Shown here: piece after piece, positions 33,260 to 42,390 of the stretch
Layout: the number at the start of each line of letters is the position of its first letter
How positions within the stretch are numbered: the first letter of the stretch is position 1
Assembly (NCBI GenBank): GCA_958295645.1
Contig: OY282361.1
Coordinates: forward strand, 62,001 to 126,000
Reading direction: 5' to 3'
Length of the DNA: 64,000 bases
Origin: Longimicrobiales bacterium
GTDB taxonomy: Bacteria > Gemmatimonadota > Gemmatimonadetes > Longimicrobiales > Gaopeijiaceae
Position numbers and translations under genes: made by a program
Notes under the pieces: generated by a model
What the model was told of the DNA's origin: nothing
What the model saw: only the letters and a program-made list of their open reading frames with translations
The model's database searches: none

Positions 33260-35278
33260 TCACATCTCCGGCAGGCGCAAGGCCACCAGCGAGCCGGGCA
33301 CCCCTCGCCCTCCCACCGCCACCACGACGTACTGCACGCCCTCGTGGAGGTACGTCATTGGCGCGGTCAGCGTCGGGGCGGGCAGCTCCACGGCGCCCAG
33401 CTCCTCGCCCGTCGCCTTGTCCACGGCTCGGAACACCGGAGCGGCGCCCCGGCCTTCGCCGTACATGAGGAGCGTCTTGGTCACGAGCTTCGTGGCGTGG
33501 GACCGAGCGCCCGTATTGCCTATTTCCACGCCCTCCAGCAAGGGGTGGTTTCGGATGACGTCGGGCGTGGTTCCGTTGGGGATGCGCCAGAGATGGTCGC
33601 CCGTGTTCAGGTCGATGGCGGTGATGCTGCCGTAGGGCGGCTTGAAGATCGGCAGGCCTCCCGGTCCGCGAACGCCTCCGGCTCCCACCGACACCCAGTC
33701 CACGTTGGAGTCCGGGTCCACGTCCACGCCGGGCTGAAGCCGGGGCGCGCTGCATCCTCGGGTGGAGGCCACGTAGAGAACGCCGGTCTCCGGGTCCACG
33801 GCCGCGCCGCCGGGGATGTTGGCGCCTCCGTTCGCGCCGGGGCAGTGGATTGCCGCTATCGTGCCGTCGGGCGCGTTCTCCCGCGAGGGGGGATTGAACA
33901 GCGGCCCCATCCGGAACTTCTGGATGCTGTCGAGGGCCATGGCCCGGAGTTCGGGCGTGAAGTCGATCAGGTCGTCTTCGCCGAGGCCCTGCATCTCGAA
34001 GGGCGCGGGGCGGGTGACGAAGGGCTGGGTCGGCGACAGCTTCTCGCCGGGCACGTCGGACTGCGGGACGGGACGCTCCTCGATGGGCCAGACGGGCTCG
34101 CCGGTCGCGCGGTCGAAGACGTAGGCCCAGCCCTGCTTGGTCGTCTGCACGAGCGCGGGAATCTCCCGTCCGTCCACGGTGATGTCCACCAAGTTGGGAG
34201 CCGTGGGGTTGTCGTAGTTCCACACGTCGTGATGGACGGTCTGGAAGTGCCAGCGGCGCTCCCCGGTGGCCACGTCGAGGGCCAGGATGGAGGTGGCGAA
34301 GAGATTGTCGCCCGGATGGAAGCCGCCGAAGTAGTCGATGGTCGGCGGGTCCGTCACGACGTAGACCAAGCCGAGCTCCGGGTCCGCCGACATGGGCGCC
34401 CAGGCGGACACGTTGCCGGTCCACGACCAAGCGTCGTTCTCCCAGGTGTCGTTGCCGAACTCGCCTTCCTGCGGGATGACGTTGAACGTCCACTTGTGCG
34501 CGCCGGTGGCGGCGTCGTAGGCCAGGATGTTGCCGGGGACGTTCTCCTTGCGCGTCTGGTAGTAGCCCTGCTCGTGCGAGTTGCCGACGACCACCACGCC
34601 GTTGACCACGATGGGCGGCGACGAGTTGGTGATGTAGCCGGTCTCGGACGGCAGGCCGGCGTCGCGGTCGTGGTCCCAGGGGCCGAGGTCGCCGAGCAGA
34701 TCCACCACGCCGCCGTCGCCGAACGACTCGACGGGATGGCCGGTTTCCGGATCCAAGGCGTGGAGGAAGAAGGCGGGCGTGACCAAGTAGATCATGCCGC
34801 GCCCGTTCACCTCCGCGTAGGCGACGCCCTTGCCGTAGGTCTTGCGCATGGAGTCGTGCCAGCGCTTGGTCGGAGCCTCCCGGAAGGTCCAGAGGGTCTC
34901 GCCGGTGGCGGGATCGATGGCGACCGCGGTGCGCCGGGAGCCCGCCACCGAGTAGAGGCGCCCGTTCACGTAGATGGGCGTGGCGCGCAGCAACACGTTG
35001 ACTTCCGGGCCGAAATTGTCGCCACGCCACGTCCAGGCCACCTCCAGGTCGCCGAAGTTGGCCGCGTCGATCTGGCCCAAGGGCGAATAGCGGCTGTTGG
35101 CGGCGTCGCTCCCCCAGTATCGCCACTCGCTCTGTTGCGCGCTCGCGCCTGGGGCGGCGCCCGCCAAGGCGACGACGGCAAGGGGAAGGAGGCCCGCGGT
35201 CCCTCGGCGGCGGAGGCCGGGCCAAGTCCGCGAACTGCCTCTCACGGCCGCTCCCGCGCTGGTCCGTCCGGCTGTCAT
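33260..35278 (-). CDS. PQQ-dependent dehydrogenase (quinoprotein glucose/alcohol dehydrogenase type)
   Basis: A 672-residue secreted beta-propeller. ATG 35278 follows AAGGA and gives a signal ending GAAPGASAQQ. Propeller blades show the repeated tryptophan-docking pattern AxDxxTGxxxWxF (AIDPATGETLWTF, AYDAATGAHKWTF, ALDVATGERRWHF, AIDLNTGDHLWRI). HHDVWNYDNPTAPNLVDI is the PQQ/active-site segment of glucose-dehydrogenase-like quinoproteins. A cysteine in HCPGANGGANIPGGA matches the membrane-glucose-dehydrogenase pattern; no haem c motif (CxxCH) is present, so electrons would go to quinone or a separate cytochrome. No pqq biosynthesis genes are in the window. The substrate is unknown. Confidence 0.9.
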   Translation of the reverse strand: MTAGRTSAGAAVRGSSRTWPGLRRRGTAGLLPLAVVALAGAAPGASAQQSEWRYWGSDAANSRYSPLGQIDAANFGDLEVAWTWRGDNFGPEVNVLLRATPIYVNGRLYSVAGSRRTAVAIDPATGETLWTFREAPTKRWHDSMRKTYGKGVAYAEVNGRGMIYLVTPAFFLHALDPETGHPVESFGDGGVVDLLGDLGPWDHDRDAGLPSETGYITNSSPPIVVNGVVVVGNSHEQGYYQTRKENVPGNILAYDAATGAHKWTFNVIPQEGEFGNDTWENDAWSWTGNVSAWAPMSADPELGLVYVVTDPPTIDYFGGFHPGDNLFATSILALDVATGERRWHFQTVHHDVWNYDNPTAPNLVDITVDGREIPALVQTTKQGWAYVFDRATGEPVWPIEERPVPQSDVPGEKLSPTQPFVTRPAPFEMQGLGEDDLIDFTPELRAMALDSIQKFRMGPLFNPPSRENAPDGTIAAIHCPGANGGANIPGGAAVDPETGVLYVASTRGCSAPRLQPGVDVDPDSNVDWVSVGAGGVRGPGGLPIFKPPYGSITAIDLNTGDHLWRIPNGTTPDVIRNHPLLEGVEIGNTGARSHATKLVTKTLLMYGEGRGAAPVFRAVDKATGEELGAVELPAPTLTAPMTYLHEGVQYVVVAVGGRGVPGSLVALRLPEM

Positions 35279-35352
35279 GGGCAGTTTCCTTCGACTCGTT
35301 CCGCTCGCTTCGGCGGCTTGCTGCATTGCGACCTCGTCTCTTGGCTGTTTCG

Positions 35353-35385
35353 TTTGTCTTGGGCCAACATTTGTCTTGGGCCAAC
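35353..35385. repeat. Tandem 16-bp repeat upstream of the PQQ dehydrogenase
   Basis: tttgtcttgggccaac is present twice, at 35353-35368 and 35370-35385, separated by one base. It lies 75-107 bp upstream of the dehydrogenase ATG, so it could be a regulator site or a neutral duplication. The rest of the 328-bp gap 35279-35606 holds no gene that I can support. Confidence 0.8.
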
Positions 35386-35606
35386 GTGTTCATGCAACGA
35401 GCTTCAGTCTAGGCCCCGGGCTCGCAACTGGCCAGGGGTTGCCGACGCGCCAAGGGCTGCCGCGGTTTGCGCCGTGTTGCGGGGCCGCCTCGTTCGCGAA
35501 GGCGCTTCGACTCGCCGATGGGAGGGGTTCAATTGACAGAGGGCCGGGGAAGCATTAGGAGCGGTGAAAGCGGCGGCGCGGGCGGCCGAAGATACGTGGA
35601 CGCCCG

Positions 35607-36968
35607 GTGAGCTGGCGAAGCTTGCGCACCCTTTGGAGATGCCGTTGGCCCGCCGCCGCTGTCGCCTTGGTGGTGGCCGGGGCCTTCTGGCCGCAACCCG
35701 TGCTTCAGGACGCGGCTACGCTGGAGGCGGCGCCGTTCGCACGGACGTTGGGGCTGGCTTACTTGGCCGGGGCGCCCCTGTTCGGCCTCTGGGACAGCCT
35801 GTCGGTCGTCGCGACGAGCCAGCATTTGGCCGTCGTGGGCGCTCTGACGGCTTGGTACGTGGTTTGCCGCCTCGCGGCCTGCTGGCGCCGTCGCCGAAAC
35901 TCGCCCTTGGGAGCCGGTGCGGGGGCCGTGGACGGCAGCGGTCCGGGGAGTCGGCGGCCTCGCAGCCGCCTGCGCGGGGTCGTCGTGGAAACGCTTCGCG
36001 GAGCGGCGGCCACGCTGTTGTTGGTGGGATTCTATGCCGGGGGAATGTTGCTGCCCCGCCCGATGACGGGCATCGACCTCGGCGACCCCGACCTGCTGGC
36101 AGTCGACTTCCACTCGCACACCAACCACTCGCACGACGGATGGGAGGCCTTCACTGCCGCCCGAAATCGCGCCTGGCACGAGGCAGGCGGATTCGACGCC
36201 GCCTACGTGACCGATCACTACACCTGGGAGGGCGTGGACGACGCGCTCCCGGCCAACCCCGCCCGCGCGGGCGACCGCACGGTTCTGCTCAGTGGCGCCG
36301 AACTGCGGCTTCGCGACCACCACACGAACGTCCTGGGCGACCGGTCTCGCTATGTCTTCGCCCTCGACGACACCTGGCACCACTTGAACGGCGACTCTCT
36401 GTCGGCCGCGCACCAGCGGGGAGGCCGCCCGCCCGCCATGTTGTACACGATCCCTGGTCGGCTGGACGGCATCGTCGCGTTCTCGCAGGAGTTTCCGGCG
36501 GGCGTCGTGGGCGTCGAGCTCAACGACGGCGCTCCGCGCGGCCTTGAACAGTCTCGGGAGCAGCGGGGCGAGATCCTGGCCCTCGCCGATTCGCTGAACT
36601 TGGCCGTCGTGGCGGGCGCGAACCTGCACGGATGGGGCCGGACGGTGGCGGCCTGGAGCGTGATGAGGCTCCCCGGCTGGCAAGGCATGACTCCGGACGC
36701 GCTGGGGGCGGCCGTCGAAGTCGCGCTTCACCGGGACCGCCGCGACGCCGTGACGGTCGTGGAGCGGCGGATGCCCTATCACGACGGGTCTGGCGTCCGC
36801 TTGGCCGCGACCGCTCCATGGCTGCTCTGGGAGCATTTCCGGATGCTGGCTCCGCTGGAGCGGCTCTCGTGGCTCGCCTGGGCGGGACTGTGGGCGGCGG
36901 CAGTGCGGAGGCGCGGGGCGCGACGGGGCGCGAGGAGTTCGGACGGGAGCCGCTCGCCGCCCGGCTGA
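35607..36968 (+). CDS. Membrane protein with a PHP-type phosphoesterase domain
   Basis: A 453-residue protein with four N-terminal hydrophobic segments (about residues 14-30, 46-62, 73-91, 131-149) and one near the C-terminus (LSWLAWAGLWAAAV). Between them a PHP domain begins DFHSHTNHSHDG (H169, H171, H174, H176), followed by YVTDHYTWEG and later AGANLHGWG, which supply the metal ligands of a polymerase-and-histidinol-phosphatase-type hydrolase. The domain probably faces the periplasm. The start is GTG 35607, although a weak ribosome site leaves it open. The substrate is unknown. It is followed 25 bp later by the HupE-like gene on the same strand. Confidence 0.82.
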   Translation: MSWRSLRTLWRCRWPAAAVALVVAGAFWPQPVLQDAATLEAAPFARTLGLAYLAGAPLFGLWDSLSVVATSQHLAVVGALTAWYVVCRLAACWRRRRNSPLGAGAGAVDGSGPGSRRPRSRLRGVVVETLRGAAATLLLVGFYAGGMLLPRPMTGIDLGDPDLLAVDFHSHTNHSHDGWEAFTAARNRAWHEAGGFDAAYVTDHYTWEGVDDALPANPARAGDRTVLLSGAELRLRDHHTNVLGDRSRYVFALDDTWHHLNGDSLSAAHQRGGRPPAMLYTIPGRLDGIVAFSQEFPAGVVGVELNDGAPRGLEQSREQRGEILALADSLNLAVVAGANLHGWGRTVAAWSVMRLPGWQGMTPDALGAAVEVALHRDRRDAVTVVERRMPYHDGSGVRLAATAPWLLWEHFRMLAPLERLSWLAWAGLWAAAVRRRGARRGARSSDGSRSPPG

Positions 36969-36993
36969 CCGCCATGTTCTCCGGCTGACGGCC

Positions 36994-37608
36994 ATGTTCG
37001 GCGTGTACTTCGGCTTCGGCTTCGGGCACCTGCTCGACGCGCGCGCCTACGACCATCTGCTCTTCCTGGCGGCGTTGTGCGCGGGCAGCGCTCCCGCTCA
37101 ATGGCGCAGTACGCTCCTGCTGGTGACCGCGTTCACCGCGGGGCACACGTTGTCGCTTGCGCTCGCCACCCTCGACATCGTGCGGGCGCCTAGCGCATGG
37201 GTGGAGTTTCTCGTTCTGGCGACTGTGGTGGTTGCGGCCGCGGCCAACGTGGCGCCCCTTGTTCGCCGCGCTTCCGCTGGGGTGGTCGAGCGTTCCTCCG
37301 CCGCCTCCGAGCGTCGCGCCCTGCGGGCCAGGTACGCCATGGCGCTTGTCTTCGGGGCGGTTCACGGACTAGGTTTTTCGAACTTCCTTCGCGCGGCGCT
37401 AGGCAGCGAACGCAGCTTGTTTCTTCCTCTCGTTTCTTTCAACTTGGGGCTGGAGGTTGCGCAGATCATCGTGGTGGGGACCATGACGCTGTTCGCTTTC
37501 GTGATCGTCCAGAGGCTTGGCGTTTCCGAACGCGCTTGGACGCTCGGCTTGTCGATGCCCGCTGGGTTCGTTGCGGCGGTTGCAGCCGTCCGGCGATGGC
37601 CGTTGTAG
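36994..37608 (+). CDS. HupE/UreJ-like integral membrane protein
   Basis: A 204-residue protein with six or so membrane segments. The family signatures are FGHLLDARAYDHLLFLAALC (metal-type H/D cluster), VTAFTAGHTLSLALA, and VFGAVHGLGFSNFL. HupE/UreJ proteins transport nickel or cobalt or act as metal-linked accessory permeases; the HupE_UreJ_2 branch found outside urease/hydrogenase clusters has no proven cargo. No urease or hydrogenase gene is near. It is probably co-transcribed with the PHP gene. An ATG at 36974 in another frame is a by-product. Confidence 0.85.
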   Translation: MFGVYFGFGFGHLLDARAYDHLLFLAALCAGSAPAQWRSTLLLVTAFTAGHTLSLALATLDIVRAPSAWVEFLVLATVVVAAAANVAPLVRRASAGVVERSSAASERRALRARYAMALVFGAVHGLGFSNFLRAALGSERSLFLPLVSFNLGLEVAQIIVVGTMTLFAFVIVQRLGVSERAWTLGLSMPAGFVAAVAAVRRWPL

Positions 37609-37768
37609 AACAGGGAGATTCGTAAGTGTCGCGCTTTCGCCGTGGCCCGAGCGACGGGCCGAGGCCGGGTGCGGGCCTGCTCTTGGGCTGGCGCAAGAAA
37701 GCCGCCAAGGTTATCGTAACACGTTCATGAACCTGTCCCGAACCCCCCGCCACAACTGGAGGATTGAC

Positions 37769-40700
37769 GTGAACAACGAGAGAAACGACCTAGCCAAGCT
37801 CACGGGATGGTTGGTGGTCGCCTTCGCCGGTGCTGTCTTGGCCGCACCGGTCGCCGCCCAGACGGGGAGCGTGATCGGGAGCGTTTCCGACGCCGCGACG
37901 GGCGAGCCGTTGCCGACGGCCCAAGTCCACATCCCGGCGCTGAACATCAGCGTGCAGACGCGCGAGGCCGGAGGGTTCGCGATGCCGGTCGTGCCCGTCG
38001 GCACGCACGAGCTGCAGGTCAATCTCCTTGGTTACGCGAGCGTCACGGAGACCGTGACGGTGATTGCCGGCGAGACGGTGAGCTTGGACCTGAAGGTGCA
38101 TTCGACGGCGATCCAGCTTGAGGAGTTCGTGGTGACCGGCACGGCCTTTCAGGAATCTCCCGTGACGTTGCCCTACTCGGTGGCCGTCTCGGGGCGGCGG
38201 ACTCTGGCGGAACAGGGTTCGCCCCAGGCCACCGACTTCTTCAAGAACCTGAGCGCGAGCTCCGGCACGCTGGGCGAACGGCAGGGCTGGTACAACACCA
38301 AGCAGGCCGGGACGATGCCGGAGACGGTGGCGAACGTGAACCTGCGCGGCCTGGGCGCCTCGCGAACGCTGGTGTTGCTGAACGGCCGGCGCCACACCTA
38401 CGTGCCCGTGCGGCTTTACGGCGGACGGTTCGTGGACGTGAACTCGTTTCCCTCCGTGGCGATTGAGAAGATCGAGGTGCTGAAGGAGGGGGCGTCGGCG
38501 GTGTACGGCTCGGACGCGGTGGCCGGCGTGGCGAACTTCCTGACGCGGAGCGATTTCGAAGGCGTGGAGGTGACGGCTGCGCACGAGTACTACGCTGCGT
38601 CGGGCAATACCAACGTGGGCGGCATCTGGGGCCGGCCCGTCGGCGAGAACGCGCACGCGGTGTTCTCGGCGGAGGTGACGTACAACCAAGCCCTGAACAC
38701 CCGAGACCGGGACTGGGCGCTGCAGGACTTCGTCTCGGGCGCCGGCTCGTGGTCGTATACGGGCAACCCGGGGGCGTTTCTCGTTCCCGAGCTGTCCGGC
38801 TCCGAGAGCAAGGACGAGTTCACGGCGGCCCTCCTGGGGGCTCGGACGTTCGTGGATCCGCGTTGCGAAGGCATGGGCGGCCACCTCGAGTCCGCCACTT
38901 GCCGCTTTCGCTACCAGCTGTGGGACGAGCTGCAGCAGGAGACCCGGCACGTTCGAGCCTTCGGCGAACTCAACGGCACATGGGCCGAGGACGAAGGCAA
39001 TTACCACGTGGAGGCGTTGTTCGCCCAGGCGGCCATGCCCAACTGGCTTACCACGCCGTCGTTTCCGCCCTTCACGCTGTACGACGGTGCGCAGGTCGTC
39101 GGGACCGGCAATCCGGGACGACAGGAGTTTTGCCGCAAGCACGCCGCCATGGCCGGATTCGCCACGGGCTCCGACTGCCTGGAGGACGACTGGTACTTCT
39201 TCGGCCGCCTGGTGGGGAACAGCGGTCCCGGCCGCATCCTCGAGCGCAGTTCGCACACGTGGCGCCTTGCGGCGTCGGCCGATCGGCCGGTGGGCGAGTT
39301 CGCCGGCGAGGACATGACCCTCGAGGTGGCCGCCGGGTTCTCCCGTTCCGCCGGCAACGTCAACCTGCCGGCCGAGTACGCCTACCGGAAGTTTCTGGCG
39401 TTTCGGGGCTTCGGCGGCCCGAACTGCGGCGTGGACGTGGTGGCGGATCCAAACAGTCCGTCGGGAATGGCTCTGGGGCCGCTCGGTGGCGCCGTGGCGG
39501 GCCAGGGGAACTGCATGTACTACAATCCCTTCAGCAACGCCCTCCAGAACTCGCGGCAGCCCGGCGCGGCCTTCGAAAACCAAGCCAACCCGGATTACGT
39601 CGCCGGACTGGAGAACTCGCCGGAGCTCCTCGCCTGGATCAACGACCAAGTCGACCTGAAGGGCACGGCGGGCCTCTTCGTCGGCGACGTCATGCTCAGG
39701 GGCGCGCTGATCGAAGACAGGGCCCACTTCGCGGTCGGATACCAGTTTCGACGGTTCGCCGCCACGGGCACGCCGAACAGGGTGGGCGACCTGAACGTGA
39801 ACCCGTGTCCCGTGCTTGGGGACAAGAGCTGCGTCGACAAAGCGGGCGCGTTCACGTTCACCAACGGATACTATCCCTACGACGCTACGCAAACGGTGCA
39901 CCGGGTCTTCGCCGAGGTGCCGTTGACGATCGGCGAGCGCTTCAGCGCCCAGGCGGCGGCCAACTTCGAGTCCTATGGCTCGGCCAGCAGCTTCGACCCC
40001 CGGCTGGCGATGCGTTTCCAGATCGCGGATCCGTTGGCGTTGCGCATGTCGGTGCAGACGACGTTCCGCACGCCCTCGGTGGACGACGTGAACGAACAGC
40101 GGAACACCGCGTCGGCCTACGTTGCCCAAGTGGGGACGTACAAGGCCACGGACACGTACGGCAATCCCGATCTCAAGCCGGAACAGGCCCTCACCTACAA
40201 TGCCGGCCTGAGCTTGCAGCTGTCGCGGATGCGGGCGTCGGTGGACTACTGGAGCTACGACTTCAAGGACGTGATCGACATCGTGCCGTATGGCGGCATC
40301 ATGGATCTCTACGTGAGGGGCGGGGCGGCCCGGCAGATCGTGCAGGACTGGATCACCTGTCCGGGCGGAAAGAGGGACGGATCTTGCGACCCCAGCGACA
40401 TCGAGCGCATCCGAGTGAACTTGGTCAACTGGCCGGGCGTGAAGACGTCGGGTTTCGACTGGCACGCCAGCGCGCGCTTGCCTGCGGGGGAAGGCGTGGT
40501 CTCGTTTGGAATGGACGGCACCTATACGCGGAACTACGACGTGAAGCCGCTGTACGTAGGCCCCCGGACAAACGAAGCCGAAGTCTACCCGGCCGAGTCG
40601 GCCGTCGGAAAACTGAACTGGTATAGTCCGACCGCGCCCCCGTTGCCGCAGTGGAAGATGCGGTTCTCGGCAGGGGCTCACCAGGGCGACTACAGCTTCG

Positions 40701-40963
40701 TCAACTACGTCAACACCGTCTCTTCGTACGCCAACGAAGTGTTTGCGTCGAACCCCCGATACGCCACGGTCGACGGCTGGATCACTTGGGACATGAGCCT
40801 GTTGCGGCGCGCGACGCAGGGCTTCGACGTGGCGCTGTCGGTGGTGAACGTGCTCGACGCGGATCCGCCATTCGTGGCCTGGGAGCAGGCCTACGACGCC
40901 TTCACGCACAGCTCCCGAGGCCGGCGCGTCAAGCTGTCGGCGACCTGGAAGACGGGAAGGTAG
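37769..40963 (+). CDS. TonB-dependent outer-membrane receptor with N-terminal carboxypeptidase-regulatory domain
   Basis: A 1,064-residue receptor. GTG 37769 is preceded by GGAGG (37758-37762) and gives a signal ending VLAAPVAAQT; an ATG at 37727 in the same frame is the alternative. Domains: carboxypeptidase-D regulatory-like fold (SVIGSVSDAATGEPLPTAQV to about residue 95), TonB-box-like EEFVVTG, plug domain with VNLRGLGASRTLVLLNGRR and IEKIEVLKEGASAVYGSDAV, then a 22-strand barrel ending GRRVKLSATWKTGR. Cysteine pairs in extracellular loops (CEGMGGHLESATC, CPGGKRDGSC) suggest disulfides. It imports a nutrient using TonB energy; the substrate is not evident. Its 3' end overlaps the opposing kynureninase-like gene by 35 bp. 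Confidence 0.95.
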   Translation: MNNERNDLAKLTGWLVVAFAGAVLAAPVAAQTGSVIGSVSDAATGEPLPTAQVHIPALNISVQTREAGGFAMPVVPVGTHELQVNLLGYASVTETVTVIAGETVSLDLKVHSTAIQLEEFVVTGTAFQESPVTLPYSVAVSGRRTLAEQGSPQATDFFKNLSASSGTLGERQGWYNTKQAGTMPETVANVNLRGLGASRTLVLLNGRRHTYVPVRLYGGRFVDVNSFPSVAIEKIEVLKEGASAVYGSDAVAGVANFLTRSDFEGVEVTAAHEYYAASGNTNVGGIWGRPVGENAHAVFSAEVTYNQALNTRDRDWALQDFVSGAGSWSYTGNPGAFLVPELSGSESKDEFTAALLGARTFVDPRCEGMGGHLESATCRFRYQLWDELQQETRHVRAFGELNGTWAEDEGNYHVEALFAQAAMPNWLTTPSFPPFTLYDGAQVVGTGNPGRQEFCRKHAAMAGFATGSDCLEDDWYFFGRLVGNSGPGRILERSSHTWRLAASADRPVGEFAGEDMTLEVAAGFSRSAGNVNLPAEYAYRKFLAFRGFGGPNCGVDVVADPNSPSGMALGPLGGAVAGQGNCMYYNPFSNALQNSRQPGAAFENQANPDYVAGLENSPELLAWINDQVDLKGTAGLFVGDVMLRGALIEDRAHFAVGYQFRRFAATGTPNRVGDLNVNPCPVLGDKSCVDKAGAFTFTNGYYPYDATQTVHRVFAEVPLTIGERFSAQAAANFESYGSASSFDPRLAMRFQIADPLALRMSVQTTFRTPSVDDVNEQRNTASAYVAQVGTYKATDTYGNPDLKPEQALTYNAGLSLQLSRMRASVDYWSYDFKDVIDIVPYGGIMDLYVRGGAARQIVQDWITCPGGKRDGSCDPSDIERIRVNLVNWPGVKTSGFDWHASARLPAGEGVVSFGMDGTYTRNYDVKPLYVGPRTNEAEVYPAESAVGKLNWYSPTAPPLPQWKMRFSAGAHQGDYSFVNYVNTVSSYANEVFASNPRYATVDGWITWDMSLLRRATQGFDVALSVVNVLDADPPFVAWEQAYDAFTHSSRGRRVKLSATWKTGR

Positions 40964-42254
40964 CGCCTCCGGCGGCCCTGGTTGCTTCGGCCAGGGCCGC
41001 CGTCGCGTGGTCCAGTTGGGCGTGGGTCACGTAGGGGGCCGGCCCTAGCCGCAACGACGTGCCACGGTGGTCGGCGTGCACGCCGCGCGCTCGCAGGGCG
41101 TGGACCAGTTCGCCGGCTTGGGGGGCCTCCAGCGCCAGGAAGCCGCCCTTGCGTTCCAAGGGCGCCTCGCGGCTCCGGGAGAGGACGGCCGGATCCAGGT
41201 CCATGGCGTCGATGTGCGCCGCTAGGCGACGAATTTGCGCAAGGCCGGCGGCCCTCAGGCGATGCGGCGTCAGTCCGTGCTCGCGAAAGAAGTCGAAGAC
41301 GGCGGCGGCCCGATAGTGGCTGACGGGATCGTACGTCGCGCCCGCGAATCGAAGGTGGCCGCCGGGGTAGGGCGTCTTGGCGCGTTGCGGCGGGTCGGCC
41401 GAGTTGGGCCGGGCGGGCGGAGGACCGGCGCCGCTGGGTGGACCGAGCTGTTTGCCCGGAGCGGACGGCTTGGCCCGCCCGCCCGGAGTCGGCGGAGCGG
41501 CCCGTTCCGAGAATTCGGCGAACCAGCCCGTGAAGACGGGCCGGAGCGTGCAGTGCGGCGGGATCCGCAAGAAGCAGTTCCCTTCGCCCAGCTGGCAGTA
41601 CTTGTAGCCGCCTCCCACGACAAAGGCGCTGTCGAGCCCGCCTTGGGCCACGGAGAAGGGTACCGCGCACAGGGAATGATAGGCGTCCACGAGCATCTCG
41701 GCGCCGGCCCGGGCGCAGACGGCGGCGACCTCGTCCAGTCCGTCGACGATGGTGGCGTCGCGGTAGAGCACCGAGGACACCAGCACCGCGGCCGTCCTGT
41801 CGTTCACGGCCTCGGCAATTCGGCCTGCGAGGCAGCCGGCGCCCGTCGAACCCGCCTCGGCGGCCGCGACGCGCACGACTTCGATTCCTTCTTCCTCGAG
41901 GCGGCTCAGCTGGCGGCGAATGGTGTGGAACTCGCCGTCGGTGGCGACCAAGCGGGGCCGTGCCCGCAGGGGCAGCGCCGACAGGAAGCGCGCGACGAGC
42001 TCGTGGGTGTTGTGGCCCAGCGCGACGTGTCCGCCGGGGTCGTCCAGGAGCCGGCGGTAGCCTGCCCGCACGCGGTCGGCGACGGCAAACGCGCGGCTCC
42101 ACTTGTCGTCCACGTGTTCGGCGGCGTCGAGCCATGCCCGCTGCTGGGCTTCGAAGGCCACGTCGGGCCAGGCTTGGTGGGAATGCCCGGTGAGCAACGC
42201 TCTCTCCGACACGCGGAAGCGGCTGTAGTGGCGGGCGAGGTCGGCGGCGTTCAT
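40929..42254 (-). CDS. Kynureninase-like class V aminotransferase-fold PLP enzyme
   Basis: A 441-residue PLP enzyme. ATG 42254 begins MNAADLARHYSRFRVSERAL. Kynureninase-like segments are LTGHSHQAWPDVA, VALGHNTHELVARFLSALP, VSSVLYRDATIVDGL, the PLP-aspartate region DAYHSLCAVPF, and the lysine motif GGGYKYCQLGEGNCFLRIP. Kynureninase cleaves kynurenine to anthranilate and alanine; related enzymes act on other substrates, so the exact reaction is open. A ~45-residue Pro/Gly/Ala-rich insertion (PPTPGGRAKPSAPGKQLGPP onward) interrupts the C-terminal half and is unusual. The cyclase-like gene 7 kb away is kynurenine-formamidase-related but is not linked to it. Confidence 0.8.
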   Translation of the reverse strand: MNAADLARHYSRFRVSERALLTGHSHQAWPDVAFEAQQRAWLDAAEHVDDKWSRAFAVADRVRAGYRRLLDDPGGHVALGHNTHELVARFLSALPLRARPRLVATDGEFHTIRRQLSRLEEEGIEVVRVAAAEAGSTGAGCLAGRIAEAVNDRTAAVLVSSVLYRDATIVDGLDEVAAVCARAGAEMLVDAYHSLCAVPFSVAQGGLDSAFVVGGGYKYCQLGEGNCFLRIPPHCTLRPVFTGWFAEFSERAAPPTPGGRAKPSAPGKQLGPPSGAGPPPARPNSADPPQRAKTPYPGGHLRFAGATYDPVSHYRAAAVFDFFREHGLTPHRLRAAGLAQIRRLAAHIDAMDLDPAVLSRSREAPLERKGGFLALEAPQAGELVHALRARGVHADHRGTSLRLGPAPYVTHAQLDHATAALAEATRAAGGATFPSSRSPTA

Positions 42255-42390
42255 GTCCGGCAACCTAACGCCAGGAGGACGACGATCCGTGTTGCGGGCG
42301 GGTCGCGACGGCCGCAGAATCAGTGGCGAGGAGTGCGCGGTGCGGCGGGGAGCGCGCGGCGCCCAATGCGCTCTCGGGAGGGTTTGGCCG

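Noticed and set aside
37790..40909. 1,039-codon open frame on the minus strand across the TonB receptor
   Set aside because: It is antisense to a clear receptor gene, is His/Arg/Val-rich, lacks any domain, and is expected from the GC-rich third-position pattern.
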